Below, in pieces: positions 33,045-43,491 of a stretch of 64,000 bases of DNA (the first letter of the stretch is position 1; the number at the start of each line of letters is the position of its first letter). Position numbers and translations under genes: made by a program. Below the pieces are notes generated by a model. It did no database searches. It was given only the letters and a program-made list of their open reading frames with translations, and was not told the origin of the DNA. Source of the DNA: Neovahlkampfia damariscottae. Its lineage: Eukaryota > Heterolobosea > Selenaionea > Neovahlkampfiida > Neovahlkampfiidae. The stretch spans positions 1 through 64,000 of the forward strand of contig JABLTG010000110.1 of assembly GCA_016618085.1 (NCBI GenBank), read 5' to 3'.

Positions 33045-33704
33045 TCAAAATTCCGAAGGAAAACTTTTGATTTTATTCTGAAAAATGTGATATCCAGTCA
33101 CTTACCATACCAAAGAAATTCTTCTTTTTTAATTTTTTTGCTTTTTCTGAAAATGCTTGAGCATTTTGAAATAGTTGGTCAGATTCTTCTTCAATTTCTT
33201 TTGCTTTTTCCATATTCTCAATCAAATGAATTTGATTTTGAAGCATTTTATCCTAAAAAAAAAACTTCAATTTTTTTTCATCTCTTCATACCTTTGTTTC
33301 ATTTACTTTTTCTTGGAGTTTTTTGACTTGTTCAATATTTGAAATATCATCTTTTGTTTTATTGTACAAATCTTGGAGGTACCATTGAATCTTTTTTTCA
33401 TCTTTTTCATATCTCAAAAACTCTTTTGAAAATTTAACTTTATTTTCTAACCTTCTATTTGCTTGATAAAAACCCAAACTTCGGATTTATTTGATTCAGG
33501 TGTTACTATACAAAATACAGAAGTACCTTTTTCATCATGATAAAAAATATTTCCTTTGTTTGTTGTCATAATTAGTTTTTGATTTTTTTGAAGTGTTGTT
33601 ACTATTTCTTCCAAAATGGTGAGTTTAAAATTCTCTTTTTTTGGATAATCAGCAATAAATTTATCATCTCGCAATATCAAACAATAGAGAACTTTATCTT
33701 TCAT
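33045..33704 (-). CDS. Longin / R-SNARE-like protein with unusual core and a frame jump
   Basis: The N-terminal frame (from 33704) is a longin domain: KVLYCLILRDDKFIADY, then LIMTTNKGNIFYHDEKGTSV, then CIVTPE, as in VAMP7/Ykt6. After one frame jump near 33450-33457 it continues RLENKVKFSKEFLRY and, over introns 33253-33291 and 33078-33105, a SNARE-like coil: ISNIEQVKKLQEKV, LIENMEKAKEIEEESDQL, FQNAQAFSEKAKKL. The position of the ionic-layer Arg appears to be Asn (LIEN in place of LLER). No transmembrane helix or CaaX box follows in the frames checked. So it may be a longin adaptor rather than a fusogenic SNARE. No intron of the right length explains the frame jump, so a one-base loss or sequencing error is likely. 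Confidence 0.65.
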
Positions 33705-33782
33705 ACTTCAAATTTCAGTTTTGCAAGTTAAAACAAAAAAGAAAATGATTGGTTAAATTCATCATTTTTTTGTGGTTTATTG
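33705..33782. promoter_or_regulatory. Divergent promoter with single GATTGGT box
   Basis: A 78-base spacer between outward genes. One GATTGGT at 33747-33753 lies about 43 and 30 bases from the two start codons. Confidence 0.55.
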
Positions 33783-36700
33783 ATGTCACGTTTTGTAGGA
33801 ATAAATTCAACTTCTTTAAGACCAACTACACCGACTCTAATACCAAACAGTAGAACTGAAATTATTCAAAAACCAACGTTTTGGGCGAAAAAAATTTCTT
33901 TTGAAGATTTTTTTGCGACGCCAAAAGGACAAGGAATTTTGTATCAAGTTGACTCAGAAACGATGAAAAAATATAAACAATTACAATTATACCTTGATAT
34001 CAAAGAAGGAGGTGACAAATTTTCGATTGAATTAAAACAATTTCGTCAACAAATGAATGACAAAAGTAAGAAAATGAAAATTCATTTTTATTTATTTTTT
34101 AAAGATTTGAAGTTTGATAAACCACAGAAATTGCTTGATTCACTTGAAGAATTACAATCACGTTTAGAAGAAATTTATGAAAAAAAACTTCAAACGAAAG
34201 AAGGAAAGGGTCTCATGCAGAGCTTTTTATTTTGGTGGTATGGATTTGATATAGTAGAGTATAACTCAGAAAATGAAGAAATGCCATTGAATCCAACAGA
34301 AAACAACTGTAAACCAGATTATGTTTAATTTTTTTAGTTTTTGTTTTATTTTCAAGAACACCAATGACAGTTGTTTCAGAGTTAATTGATGAATTAAAGT
34401 GCATTTTAGAAGAAAAGGAATTTTGGATTCCTCAATTTAGTGATTCATCCACAGAAGAAACCCAAAGTAAATTTCAACAAAAATTAACTTTCAAAAGCCA
34501 ATTATATATTAATCACAGATTTTTCAACTAAAAAAGAGTGGTCAATATTCAAAGATAAAACTACTGAATTGATGAATTTAAACTTAAACTTATTGTCAAA
34601 AGAAGAGAAAGTTCCTTTTTTCATCAATTTATATAATTTGTTATATTTTGATATATTCATCACAACCAATAGTATTAGTGAATACAACATCAGAAATAAT
34701 GATAAGTATCCTTTGAATATGTTTTATATTGTGGATCAAAATAAATTCAATTTAAAATCCATTTTAAAAAATATTCCAACCAAAGGATTATTTTCATTGT
34801 GTGATTGTACTTTGAGTTCACCAAAACTTCAATTATACAAAAATATCTCCCAAGTAAATTTGCAAGCTGAAAAATATTTGGAAGATAATGTTAAAATCAC
34901 CACTGATGAAATTGAAATTCCATTTTTATTTTCAAAATTTGGTGGACGTTTTGAAATGGAAGAGAAATCATCTTTGAATTTTGCTGTTATAAAATACCTA
35001 ACAAGAGAATTAGGTTATCCATTTAGAAACCCAAAAGTCAAATACATTTATCCAGAATTCAATATTATCAATTGTATAAATCTAAATTCAATGTTTCAAA
35101 TTAATGATAACAATTTTTATTTTAACAAAGAAAAAACTTTTGGAGTTCAAATTTCATCAGATTTTCAATATTTTGGAGGACTGAAATATGGAAACAAAAA
35201 TGGAAAAGGTTTATTAATTGAGAAAGATTCAGTGTTTTATGGGAATTTTCGAAATGATAAAAAAGAAGGAGAAGGTGCATTGAATGTTAATAATGTTATC
35301 ATTCAAGGACTATGGAAATCTGATAAACCAGATAGTAAGTTACTTCATGAATTCACACTCTTTTAGAAATTTCAATGAAAAATGGGAAATTTAAAATTGA
35401 CAGGTTACCTTTTAATGAAATTTTTCAAAACAATCAAATTGATTTCAACTTCAATGATTTATCAAAAGTTCAAAAAATTTTGGAAAGTAAGCAAGAAGAC
35501 AAGAAATTTATTTTCGATTTCATCTCCATATTTTTTTCATCTGAAAAAAATGACTCAGTGTTCCAATTCAGAAAATATCTCAAATGGATGGATGAAAAAT
35601 ACCAAAAAATTGAGTATGTCATTCAACAACTAAATCATTTAACAGGAGAATTGAATTATTTCACATGAATCTATTAAAGGATATTCATTCTTTTTGTGGT
35701 AATTTTAAACGTTAATTCATTTTTTCAAGATTTTTGTTATGGATATTTTTGTTCATTAGTTAATAAAGAAAAAGTAATTTTGAAAGGACATAAAATAGAA
35801 AGTTTGGTAAAAAGTACCATTAGTTCAGTTGTGTTGAGTCAATTTTATGATCAACTCTTTTCCCTCTATAAACAAGAAGTAACACCTGTTTCATTCATTT
35901 TAAACCTAAAAAAGTATCGCAATGAAGATGTTTTGATGACTCAAAGATTGTTACTTTTTTTAGATGCTGAAAAGGAATCATTTGACAAGAAAATGAAAAA
36001 ATTGTCAAAATTTGATAAAATTGTGGATTGCTTCTCTAAAATTCCAAAAGAAAAGAGTATTCTAACAAAACAGCAACATATTCGAGATGGATATCAAGAA
36101 ATATTGAGTATTAATGTTGATGGAGGCGCAGATCTTTCATTACCTTGTTTCGCTTATTGTTTGATCAAAGCTGAAATTCCTTACTTGTATAGTGAATTCA
36201 AATTACTTTTTGATTTCACACAAGATGTAAATTCTTCCTTTCACTCATTTTTCAAGTCTTCAAATTTTTTTCAATTAATCCAGTTTGAAATTGCAATGGG
36301 TGTCATCAAAGAAATGAATTTTTTTGTAAAAAATAAAGATAATGAATTTGACAACACAGCAAATTATGTTAAGAAATTTCAAGAATTTTTGAGATTAAAT
36401 AGAGTAAGGGTTTACATTAAAATGACTGTTTGTCTAAGAAATACTTTGTTGAATTTAGTGTACTGAATGAAATCCTCATTGAAATTGGAAAAAAAGTTCC
36501 AAATTTGAAACCAGGAGAAAAACGTAATCATTGATTGAAATCTAATTCTTTAGTTCATTTGAAAAATCCTCTTCATCCAGTAACAGAAAAATATATTAAC
36601 TTTTAAGAATCCAATCGTTTCAAAAGGATTGAAAATATTAAATTTAACAATGAAAGATGATACTACCAAGTCAGAAGATTCAAAAGATTTGATTTATCAT

Positions 36701-37315
36701 GTGATTGAATTCAATCCAATGTATCAATCAGATTTTTATTTGAAGATGAGTCTTTTAGTGATTGAAATGATTGAAATGAAGAATTCTTTGAAAGTCGATT
36801 CAAACAAAAAAACCTTCAGTGTTGATGATCATATAATGGAAATCAGAAAATCAAAATCAGAGTCACTTGAAGACTTCCATATATTGGACATTTCAAATGC
36901 AAAATCAACACAAGAACTCACTGATTTGGAAGAAAAATTATTGAAAACTGGGGATCGTGATTCAAAGGAAACAAAAATGACTCTTGCAAAAATCTATTGG
37001 AAGATCAATAAAATTGATCAATGCCTGGAAATTTGCCAAAAGGTTTTTTTTTATATTTAACTTTATTAGGGTTTGCAAATTGAAAGAAAGAATGTTTTGT
37101 TTTTATATTTGGAAGCAAAATGTTATTTATTGAAGAAGGTGAAGATAGAAGAAGCAAAGATCAATTTATTTTCATGTTTGTATTATGATACTGATGAAAA
37201 TGAATTATTTTGGACTCAAGAATGTAAAAAATATTTTGGAGAAGATTTTGAAATTGAATATGGTATCTTTTGTTCAGAAAAACAAATTCAAAGTCTTTCA
37301 TTTCGAAAAATTTAA
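33783..37315 (+). CDS. DUF547-MORN-VPS9 multidomain protein
   Basis: Eleven exons (33783-34065, 34105-34308, 34371-34466, 34519-35334, 35367-35613, 35646-35698, 35730-36403, 36439-36523, 36554-36579, 36608-37042, 37070-37315) join in frame to 1054 residues. After an unrecognised N-terminus, a DUF547-like domain (about 195-370) shows EKVPFFINLYNLLYFDIF, then FSLCDCTLSSPKLQLYKN. MORN-type repeats follow (about 410-465: GNKNGKGLLIEKDSVFYGNF). A VPS9-like region (about 620-760) has DGGADLSLPCFAYCLIKAEI and PYLYSEFKLLFDF, the core that exchanges GDP on Rab5-type GTPases. The C-terminus is TPR-like. MORN plus VPS9 recalls alsin, so a Rab5 exchange role in endocytosis is inferred. Several splice sites were chosen to keep frame; small errors are possible. 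Confidence 0.75.
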
Positions 37316-37431
37316 AATAAAGATGATTTTTCTGACTAATGAAATTTTACTAAGCTGTCAACTTGAAATCTTAGGTATGGAGTTCGATTCTCCCCAAAGA
37401 TTTAAAATATTTTTTCGATTTGAAGTTTTTA

Positions 37432-38869
37432 TTAAATTAACTTGAAAGTTCCTCCAGCACAAGTTGAAAGAAATGTTTCTCTATTGAGAATTCTTTGATG
37501 ATATTCTTGAATTTTCTTTGGTGCTTTTGGCATTAAACCTGCTTGATAAGCATGTCCTAAATCGAATCCTACAAGAATATCTGTGATAGTAAAGTGTTTT
37601 CCATTGATATAATCATTATCACCTAAATCAGCTTCAACATATTCACAAAATTGTTCCCACCATTTGATACTTGCTTTAGAATTTAAAAACGAACTGACAC
37701 TTGAACCAACAAATGTTTTGATTAATTGAATCGGTTTTAAAACCCTGCCATCTGCTGTGGCAATGCACCAAAAAAGATACTTGTTTTGAATTTGATGATT
37801 TTTATCTGTCCAATCAGAAGGGATCAATCCTTTCTGTTCTGCAAGATCAGAGTGTCTTTTGAGGATCGATTGCATTATTGCACCAGCTTCAAATAACACT
37901 TTTCCATCTTCATCAATATAAGTCGGAACTGTGGCATGTGGATTGATGGCTAAATACTCATCTGATTTGATATAAGAAAACCCCTTCCCCAATTCAGCAA
38001 TTTTATCAACCCATTTGATTCCAAGTTCATTCAATAACCATGCAATTCTTGTTGATCTTGATCCACGTAAATGATACAAAACAGGAGCAGTTTTTTCTCT
38101 TTTTTCACCTTTGAGAGTTGAATTTTCGAGTTTCATTTGTGATAATTCCTTTTGGAGTGATTTTACTTCTGTTGATTCTTCAGGTGCAAAAGCTCTTTGA
38201 AAAGCTTTTCTTGCGGACATTGAACCAACAAATTTTTGAAGAGTTGGAAATTTTTCAAGTAATTTCAATTTTTGACATGAAGCAAGAGTATAACCTAACA
38301 TGATATCTACACAACTGTAAGAATTTTCAACAAAGAAATCATGGTTTCCTAATTCATCTGACAAGTATTGAAGCTTTGGCATAATTTTTCCAATTTGTTC
38401 TTGAATATATGCTTTATCTTGTTTTTCTTCAGGTGTATAAATCAAATATACAGCTAAAGGAACAACTAAATCATCAACTAAAATTTTAAATTTTTTTTTT
38501 TTTTTTTTACGAGTTGAACAAGCAAACATGATATATTCATAGTATTTAGCTTCATTTTTCGGTACTAAATCAATAATATGTTGGTATTGTTCTGCTAAAA
38601 GCATGACAATCGCAGCACTTTCCATCACAGTTTCATCACCATCAACCCAAGTTGGAACAGTTCCAAAAGGATTTGTTTTCAAATACTGGAGAAAAAATAA
38701 ATGTTTTTTTTTTTACCTCTGGTGATTTGTGTTCTCCTTTTGTGAAATCAAGGTATTTGATTTGAACTTCTTTGTCAAGGAAATCTGTGGTTGCTTCATC
38801 AAATTCAAATAAAAGCCATGCTGCTCTTGTTGATCTTGCTTGTGGGTAGTGATAAAGTGTTTTGGACAT
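37432..38869 (-). CDS. Tandem double glutathione S-transferase-like protein (minus copy)
   Basis: Exons 38869-38717, 38685-38511 and 38477-37432 (introns 31 and 33 bases, the second with an 18-base A run) encode 457 residues. Two GST units are fused. The first starts LYHYPQARSTRAAWLLFEF with NPFGTVPTWVDGDETVMESA, the second LYHLRGSRSTRIAWLLNELG with NPHATVPTYIDEDGKVLFEA. Each has a thioredoxin-like half with the cis-Pro (TVPT) and Glu-Ser/Ala glutathione site, then a helical half (for example FTITDILVGFDLGH). A coiled-coil linker joins them. GSTs conjugate glutathione to electrophiles. ATG 38869 is preferred over 38932 because a CCAATC box lies between them. Confidence 0.88.
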
Positions 38870-38953
38870 TCGGACAAATTGGAAATGAATGCTCCAATGA
38901 GAGGGATTAAATGTTTCGAATCTCAATTCCATCCAATCAAACAGTTTTTAATA
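38870..38953. promoter_or_regulatory. Shared promoter of the divergent double-GST pair
   Basis: 84 bases between the two ATGs, with CCAATC at 38933-38938 (16 bases from the plus start) and a second CCAAT near 38894. Confidence 0.55.
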
Positions 38954-40371
38954 ATGAGCTCAACTTTATATCACTACCCTGGCTCAAGATCTTCAAGGTA
39001 ACATCACACTCTTTTAACAGTTTCACTTGTCAAGAGTTGCTTGGTTCTTTTATGAACTTGAAGCCACAGGTTTAAACTTGGATGACATTGTTAAAATTAA
39101 TTATGTTGATTTGACAAAAGGAGAACATAAAACAGAGGAGTATTTAAAATTGAATCAATTTGGAACAATTCCTACTTTTATAAACGAAAAAGGAACTTTT
39201 TATGAAGGCTGCTCAATTTTGATGCAATTATCAAGTCAATACCAAAATATTATTGACCTTGTTCCAAAAAACAAAGGAAAATATTATCAATGGATGTCTT
39301 TTGCATGCTCATCAGGTAAAAAAAATTTGTTAAAAATTGTTTTTTTCAGTTGATGATTTGGTAGTTTCTCTTTATTTTCACCATTTGAAAAAAGACTCTG
39401 AAGAAGTTACAAAACCAAAGATTGAAAAATTAAAACCAAAATTTGATTTCCTTTCTGAATCTTTGGGTAAGAACGATTTCTTTGTTGATAACAAATTTTC
39501 AACTGTTGACATTGCTCTTGGTTATATTTTATCAGTTGCAGCAAAATCAGAATTACTTAATGATTTTCCAAGTTTGTTAACTTATGTTGGTAGATTATCA
39601 AAAAGAGAAGCCCTTCCAAAAGCATTTTCACCGATTCCATCACCTGAAGTTGTGCAATTGCAACAACAACTTAAAGAAGCAAAGAAAGAAAAAGAAAGTT
39701 TACAAGGAGCTCCAATAACATTATATCATTATCCAGGAGCAAGATCCACTCGTGTTTTATGGGTATTCTATGAATTAGGGATGAAAAAAGACGTTGACTT
39801 CAAAATCGTTTCTTTGGCTGACAAAGATGTTGGTTGGAAATTTATGCAAACAGATGAGTACAAAAAGATTAATCCAAACAGTTTAATTCCTGCAATTACT
39901 CTAGAAAATGGAAATGCCAACATGTTTGAAGCTGGAACAATTATCAATTTTTTTGAAAAGAAATACAGCCACAAAGTTAATCTGTTTCCAAAATCATGGA
40001 ATCAATCCAATTGGGAAAAACATTATCTCTATGAATTTTGGTGTATCACCACAATGGATTCAAAACTTGTTTATTCATTGTGGGGAATTGGAAAAATTAC
40101 AAATTATCTTACAGGTGGAGTTCAAACTTGGTGGTCAAAAATTCTTGAACCGAGACTTGTTGTAGACTTAAGTGATCATCAATACCTTCAAGGAAATGAA
40201 TTCACTGCAACTGATTTCATGATGGGCTACACATTAACTTTCATTCAACATAATGGACTCATGAAGAAGGCAGATCAAAAAATTATTGATTATTATAAAA
40301 GAATTTCTTCAAGACCTGCTTTTGTAGAAGCGATGCAAGGAAGCATTTTCCAATGGGAATTAAAGGGATAA
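38954..40371 (+). CDS. Tandem double glutathione S-transferase-like protein (plus copy)
   Basis: Exons 38954-38997, 39035-39315 and 39350-40371 (introns 37 and 34 bases) encode 448 residues. It has the same plan as its head-to-head neighbour: unit 1 STLYHYPGSRSSRVAWFFYE with NQFGTIPTFINEKGTFYEGC, a Lys/Glu linker (QLKEAKKEKESLQ), and unit 2 LYHYPGARSTRVLWVFYELG with NPNSLIPAITLENGNANMFE. In unit 2 the usual VPT is IPA, but the cis-Pro is kept. The intron before VDDLVVSL matches the one before LDDLVVPL in the neighbour, so the pair arose by inverted duplication of a gene that already had two GST units. Confidence 0.88.
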
Positions 40372-40441
40372 TAAACTTTTTGATTTGTTAAAAATCTATC
40401 TTCCTTTTTGTTGATAGAAAATAGTTTTGTTTATTTTTTAA

Positions 40442-41209
40442 CTATAATTTTGTTAATTTATGACGCATTTTGTTCATTTTAGTCTTCAAGTATTCATGAT
40501 TATGATCATTTGACTCGATTTCAATTGGAATAGTGTTACTGACTTCAATACCAAATTTTTCAATGTCCTCGCTTTTCAATGGGTTATTGGTGAGCAGCTG
40601 AATCTTTTTCACACCCAAATTTTTCTTTAAAAAGTTATTTTGTTAACAAATTTCAAACCAAAATTTCTGAAGCAACGAAAAAGTGTCTTTCGTCTTCTGC
40701 AAAACCTAATTTTAAATTAGCTTCTACTGTATCTAATCCTTCTTGTTGAAGTTTATATGCTTTCAGTTTAGCTTCTAAACCTATACCTCTTCCTTCTTGA
40801 TGCAAATATATAACAAGACCTCTGTTCAATTTGTTCACTATTCTTAAGGCGTTTTGAAGTTGTTCACCACAATCACATCTGCAAAAAGTTTTTTTAATAT
40901 TTATTTCATCATACCGACAAGATCCAAAAATATCACCTGTAATACAAGATGACTAAAAAAATGTGTCAGAAATTTTGAATTTTGCTTTTTACATGAATCC
41001 TACAAACAACAGGGTTTGCTTCACTTCCAGAAATATCACCTTTTACCATCGCTAAATGTTCATTGAAAGTCATGCTATCATAAATATGTTAATTTTTCGC
41101 ACAAGAATTACCTATCAATAGTTTCTTTGTGGCTGTAGTGGTGCATCTTAAAATCACCGTATTTGGTTGGTAAATCAATGGCAATGTTGAATTTCACTTC
41201 TTGTTTCAT
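40442..41209 (-). CDS. GTP cyclohydrolase II (riboflavin synthesis)
   Basis: Five exons (41209-41112, 41074-40993, 40952-40915, 40878-40659, 40624-40442) encode 206 residues with the family marks in order: [28 protein letters not shown] with the three zinc cysteines, [18 protein letters not shown] and GLDTVEAN, then [12 protein letters not shown]. The enzyme opens GTP to diamino-ribosylamino-pyrimidinone phosphate, the first step of riboflavin synthesis. It stands alone, without the DHBP synthase partner to which plant and many bacterial forms are fused, and at 206 residues matches stand-alone RibA. The frame is open upstream of the chosen ATG to about 41311 (KHFPIIVGPIKFSTT), so an extra 5' exon is possible. 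Confidence 0.92.
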
Positions 41210-41662
41210 TTCTGCGTTTGAAAATCCTCTCTGTTTCGGAGTTGTAGAAAATTTGATTGGACCAACAATTATTGGAAAGTGCTTCCAAAATTCTGAATTG
41301 GAAGAAGACAAATTTAGAGATTTTCGAACTGAAAAAAATGTATCTCATGGAAAAGTTGAGTCTTTGAAGAAAGAGTGCATTCTCCACTCTTGAGAAAAAA
41401 ATAAAATTTCAAAAAAAATAGAAATTCAAATCATTCATGAATTTATAAGGAATTTTAAATCCAACAATTTGTTACTTTTCAATTGGTCATTTAAAAATTC
41501 AAGTTCAAAGTTTGTATATCTTTTGATTCTCCATTGAATTAAGAAATTCTCTTTGAGGGCATCAGATGATATTGGTGAAATAAAATATAATTGACTTTCC
41601 AATAATTCTTTTGTAAAAAATTCTCAGGATGTTGAATCAAGTTTGTCACTACGCAATTAACT

Positions 41663-42669
41663 CTACCTGGATTTTTTCACTTTTGATTTGAATTTATCAA
41701 CAATAAATTTTGTTGCTTTTATCACATTTTGATTTCCATTGTGTTCTGGATAACATTTTACCAATGAATTTTCCTTTTCGATTTTCTGTTTTAATTGATC
41801 AAAATTGTCAAAGACTATTAATAATGGAATATCAATGAGATCTTCTTCATTGGTTAATTCCTCAAAAGCACCTTCCCAGTACTTCATTAAATTGGTTCCT
41901 CTTTTAATTGTTGGTATCATTGAAGTAAACTTTAGAAATTCATCAAAAGTTGATAAATCAACAATCACTGTACAAAAATCAATTTTTCCAACAACTATTG
42001 ATATTAATTTTAAAAATAAATAATACTGGACTTGAATAGATTTGAACCAGATGTCCCTGATGACCAACAATGTAAATCCAAATAAATTCTCTCTTTGGTG
42101 AATTGAAAGTCAGATTGGTCTGACTCAAACTCACAAAGCATATATCTTCATATGAAGGAACATAATTGGGATCAGCAAATCTGATTAAAAAATCTTCAGA
42201 AACAAAGCTAAAAAACAATGTTAATTCTTTTTTTAAAAAACTGAAATTCATCAAATATCATAATGATTTCATCATTTTCCAAAACATATTTCAGAATAGG
42301 TTCTTCCCAAAATAACAAATAATCAGATTTTTTGGGCATTAAAATCATTGGAGAATTTTTTGAAAATCGTTGAGATTGATGTGTGTTGTAAGCAACTTTC
42401 AGCAAGTTTTCTTGTTTTTTTATTTTGGAAATCTACTTTATCTAAATCTCGAAGAAGACAATTTTGCTACTGTTGAGGTGATGGAGTAACATCCATAATG
42501 AATGGCCGAAAGTAATAACTCTTGATCAAATGGTTTTTTACCTTCTGTGAATTGTAAGGTTTTTTTAAGTACAGAAATATGAGAGCTTTTTGATGCGTAC
42601 ACTAAAGTGTCCAAACCATACTTTCTCTCTGGTTCTTCACACAAACTTTTTTGCTAAGTTATTTCTCAT
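41663..42669 (-). CDS. Degenerate heterotrimeric G-protein alpha-like protein
   Basis: Exons down from about 42669 to 42471, then 42432-42242, 42207-42032 and 41994-41663 (introns 38, 34 and 37 bases). The order and spacing of G-alpha segments can be followed: a P-loop region, a helical domain, DPNYVPSYEDICF before switch I, IVGHQGH at switch II (normally DVGGQR), CTVIVDLSTFDEFL after it, and PLLIVFDNFDQLKQKI where NKxD stands. All catalytic motifs are ruined: the GxGESGKS loop reads YASKSSHIS, the switch I Arg is lost, and NKKD is FDNFD. It should not bind GTP in the normal way. The 5' end needs a one-base frame jump after the ATG. Beyond TAG 41663-41665 a further frame with one stop reaches about 41435 (YFISPISSDALKENFL) and may be the C-terminal helix region. 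Either a pseudo-G-alpha protein or an old pseudogene. Confidence 0.62.
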
Positions 42670-42795
42670 TGGTTGAAAAATCTCTTTAGAAATAAAATCA
42701 AAAAAAAGAGAGTCTTGGATCTTTTTCTATAAAATGGGTGAGATTGATTTTTCGTTTATTTCATTTGTCGACTACTGACCAATCAAACTTTTAGA

Positions 42796-43427
42796 ATGTT
42801 AAAACTCTTTCTTGTCTGTTTGTGTTTCACTCTTGTGTTTTCACAAGATACTTGTCACAATTTCTCAAGAATGAAACTTAATGAAGGTAAAAAAAAAAAA
42901 TAATAATTTGGTTGATAGGTGACTGCAATTGTCGCTACCAAGATTCAGTTGGTCTCAATACAATTGCTATCGGTTGGAATATTGAGAAACCAGGTGGAAA
43001 AGATGGTAAAACCTAACAAAAAACTGAAAAAAAAGGTCTCAGAAGAGTCGGAGCAAATGTTGATAGAATTATGAGCTCAAGTTGTTACGATGCAAACAAA
43101 TGCTCAACATCAAAATGTACAAGCAATGGATGTATCACAGAAAATCAAAAAATGCAATTATATCAAGTGAGCATCGCAGAAAGTATTCAATGCGCATCAA
43201 GATGGTTGTCCAATTGGTCATCTCTTCACGGACTTGCTAAGTCAGCAATCATCGATATGGCTTTTAATATGGGTTGCTCAAGATTAGCTGGATTCAGAAA
43301 TTTAAAAGCAGCTTTGGAAAGAAAAGACTATCAAAGAGCTGTTGTTGAAATGGGCGATTCAAGATGGTGTACACAAGTTGGAGCAAGATGTAAAAGAGAT
43401 CAAGATTGTATGAGAAGTGCAAGATAA
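42796..43427 (+). CDS. Secreted T4-type lysozyme (glycoside hydrolase 24)
   Basis: Three exons (42796-42886, 42919-43005, 43036-43427; introns 32 and 30 bases) encode 189 residues. Residues 1-16 form a signal peptide ending at FSQD. The active-site stretch LNEGDCNCRYQDSVGL plus NTIAIGWN carries the Glu, Asp and Thr triad of T4 lysozyme. Downstream, LHGLAKSAIIDMAFNMG and GFRNLKAALERKDYQRAVVE are the helical core typical of the family. About ten cysteines, absent from phage enzymes, suggest disulphides for work in an acidic vacuole or outside the cell. It cuts peptidoglycan, fitting bacterial digestion. A phage or bacterial origin is likely, but the introns and signal peptide show it is settled. 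CCAATC lies 12 bases before the ATG. Confidence 0.9.
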
Positions 43428-43491
43428 ATATTTCTTTTGAACACAATTTTTTTTTTTAATTGTCCAATTAGAATAATTAGAACTTGTGTGA

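Noticed and set aside
37375-37402. T-arm/B-box-like sequence (GGAGTTCGATTCTCC) suggesting a tRNA gene
   Set aside because: No matching 5' acceptor strand, D-arm or anticodon stem could be folded upstream; it is a chance or relic B box.
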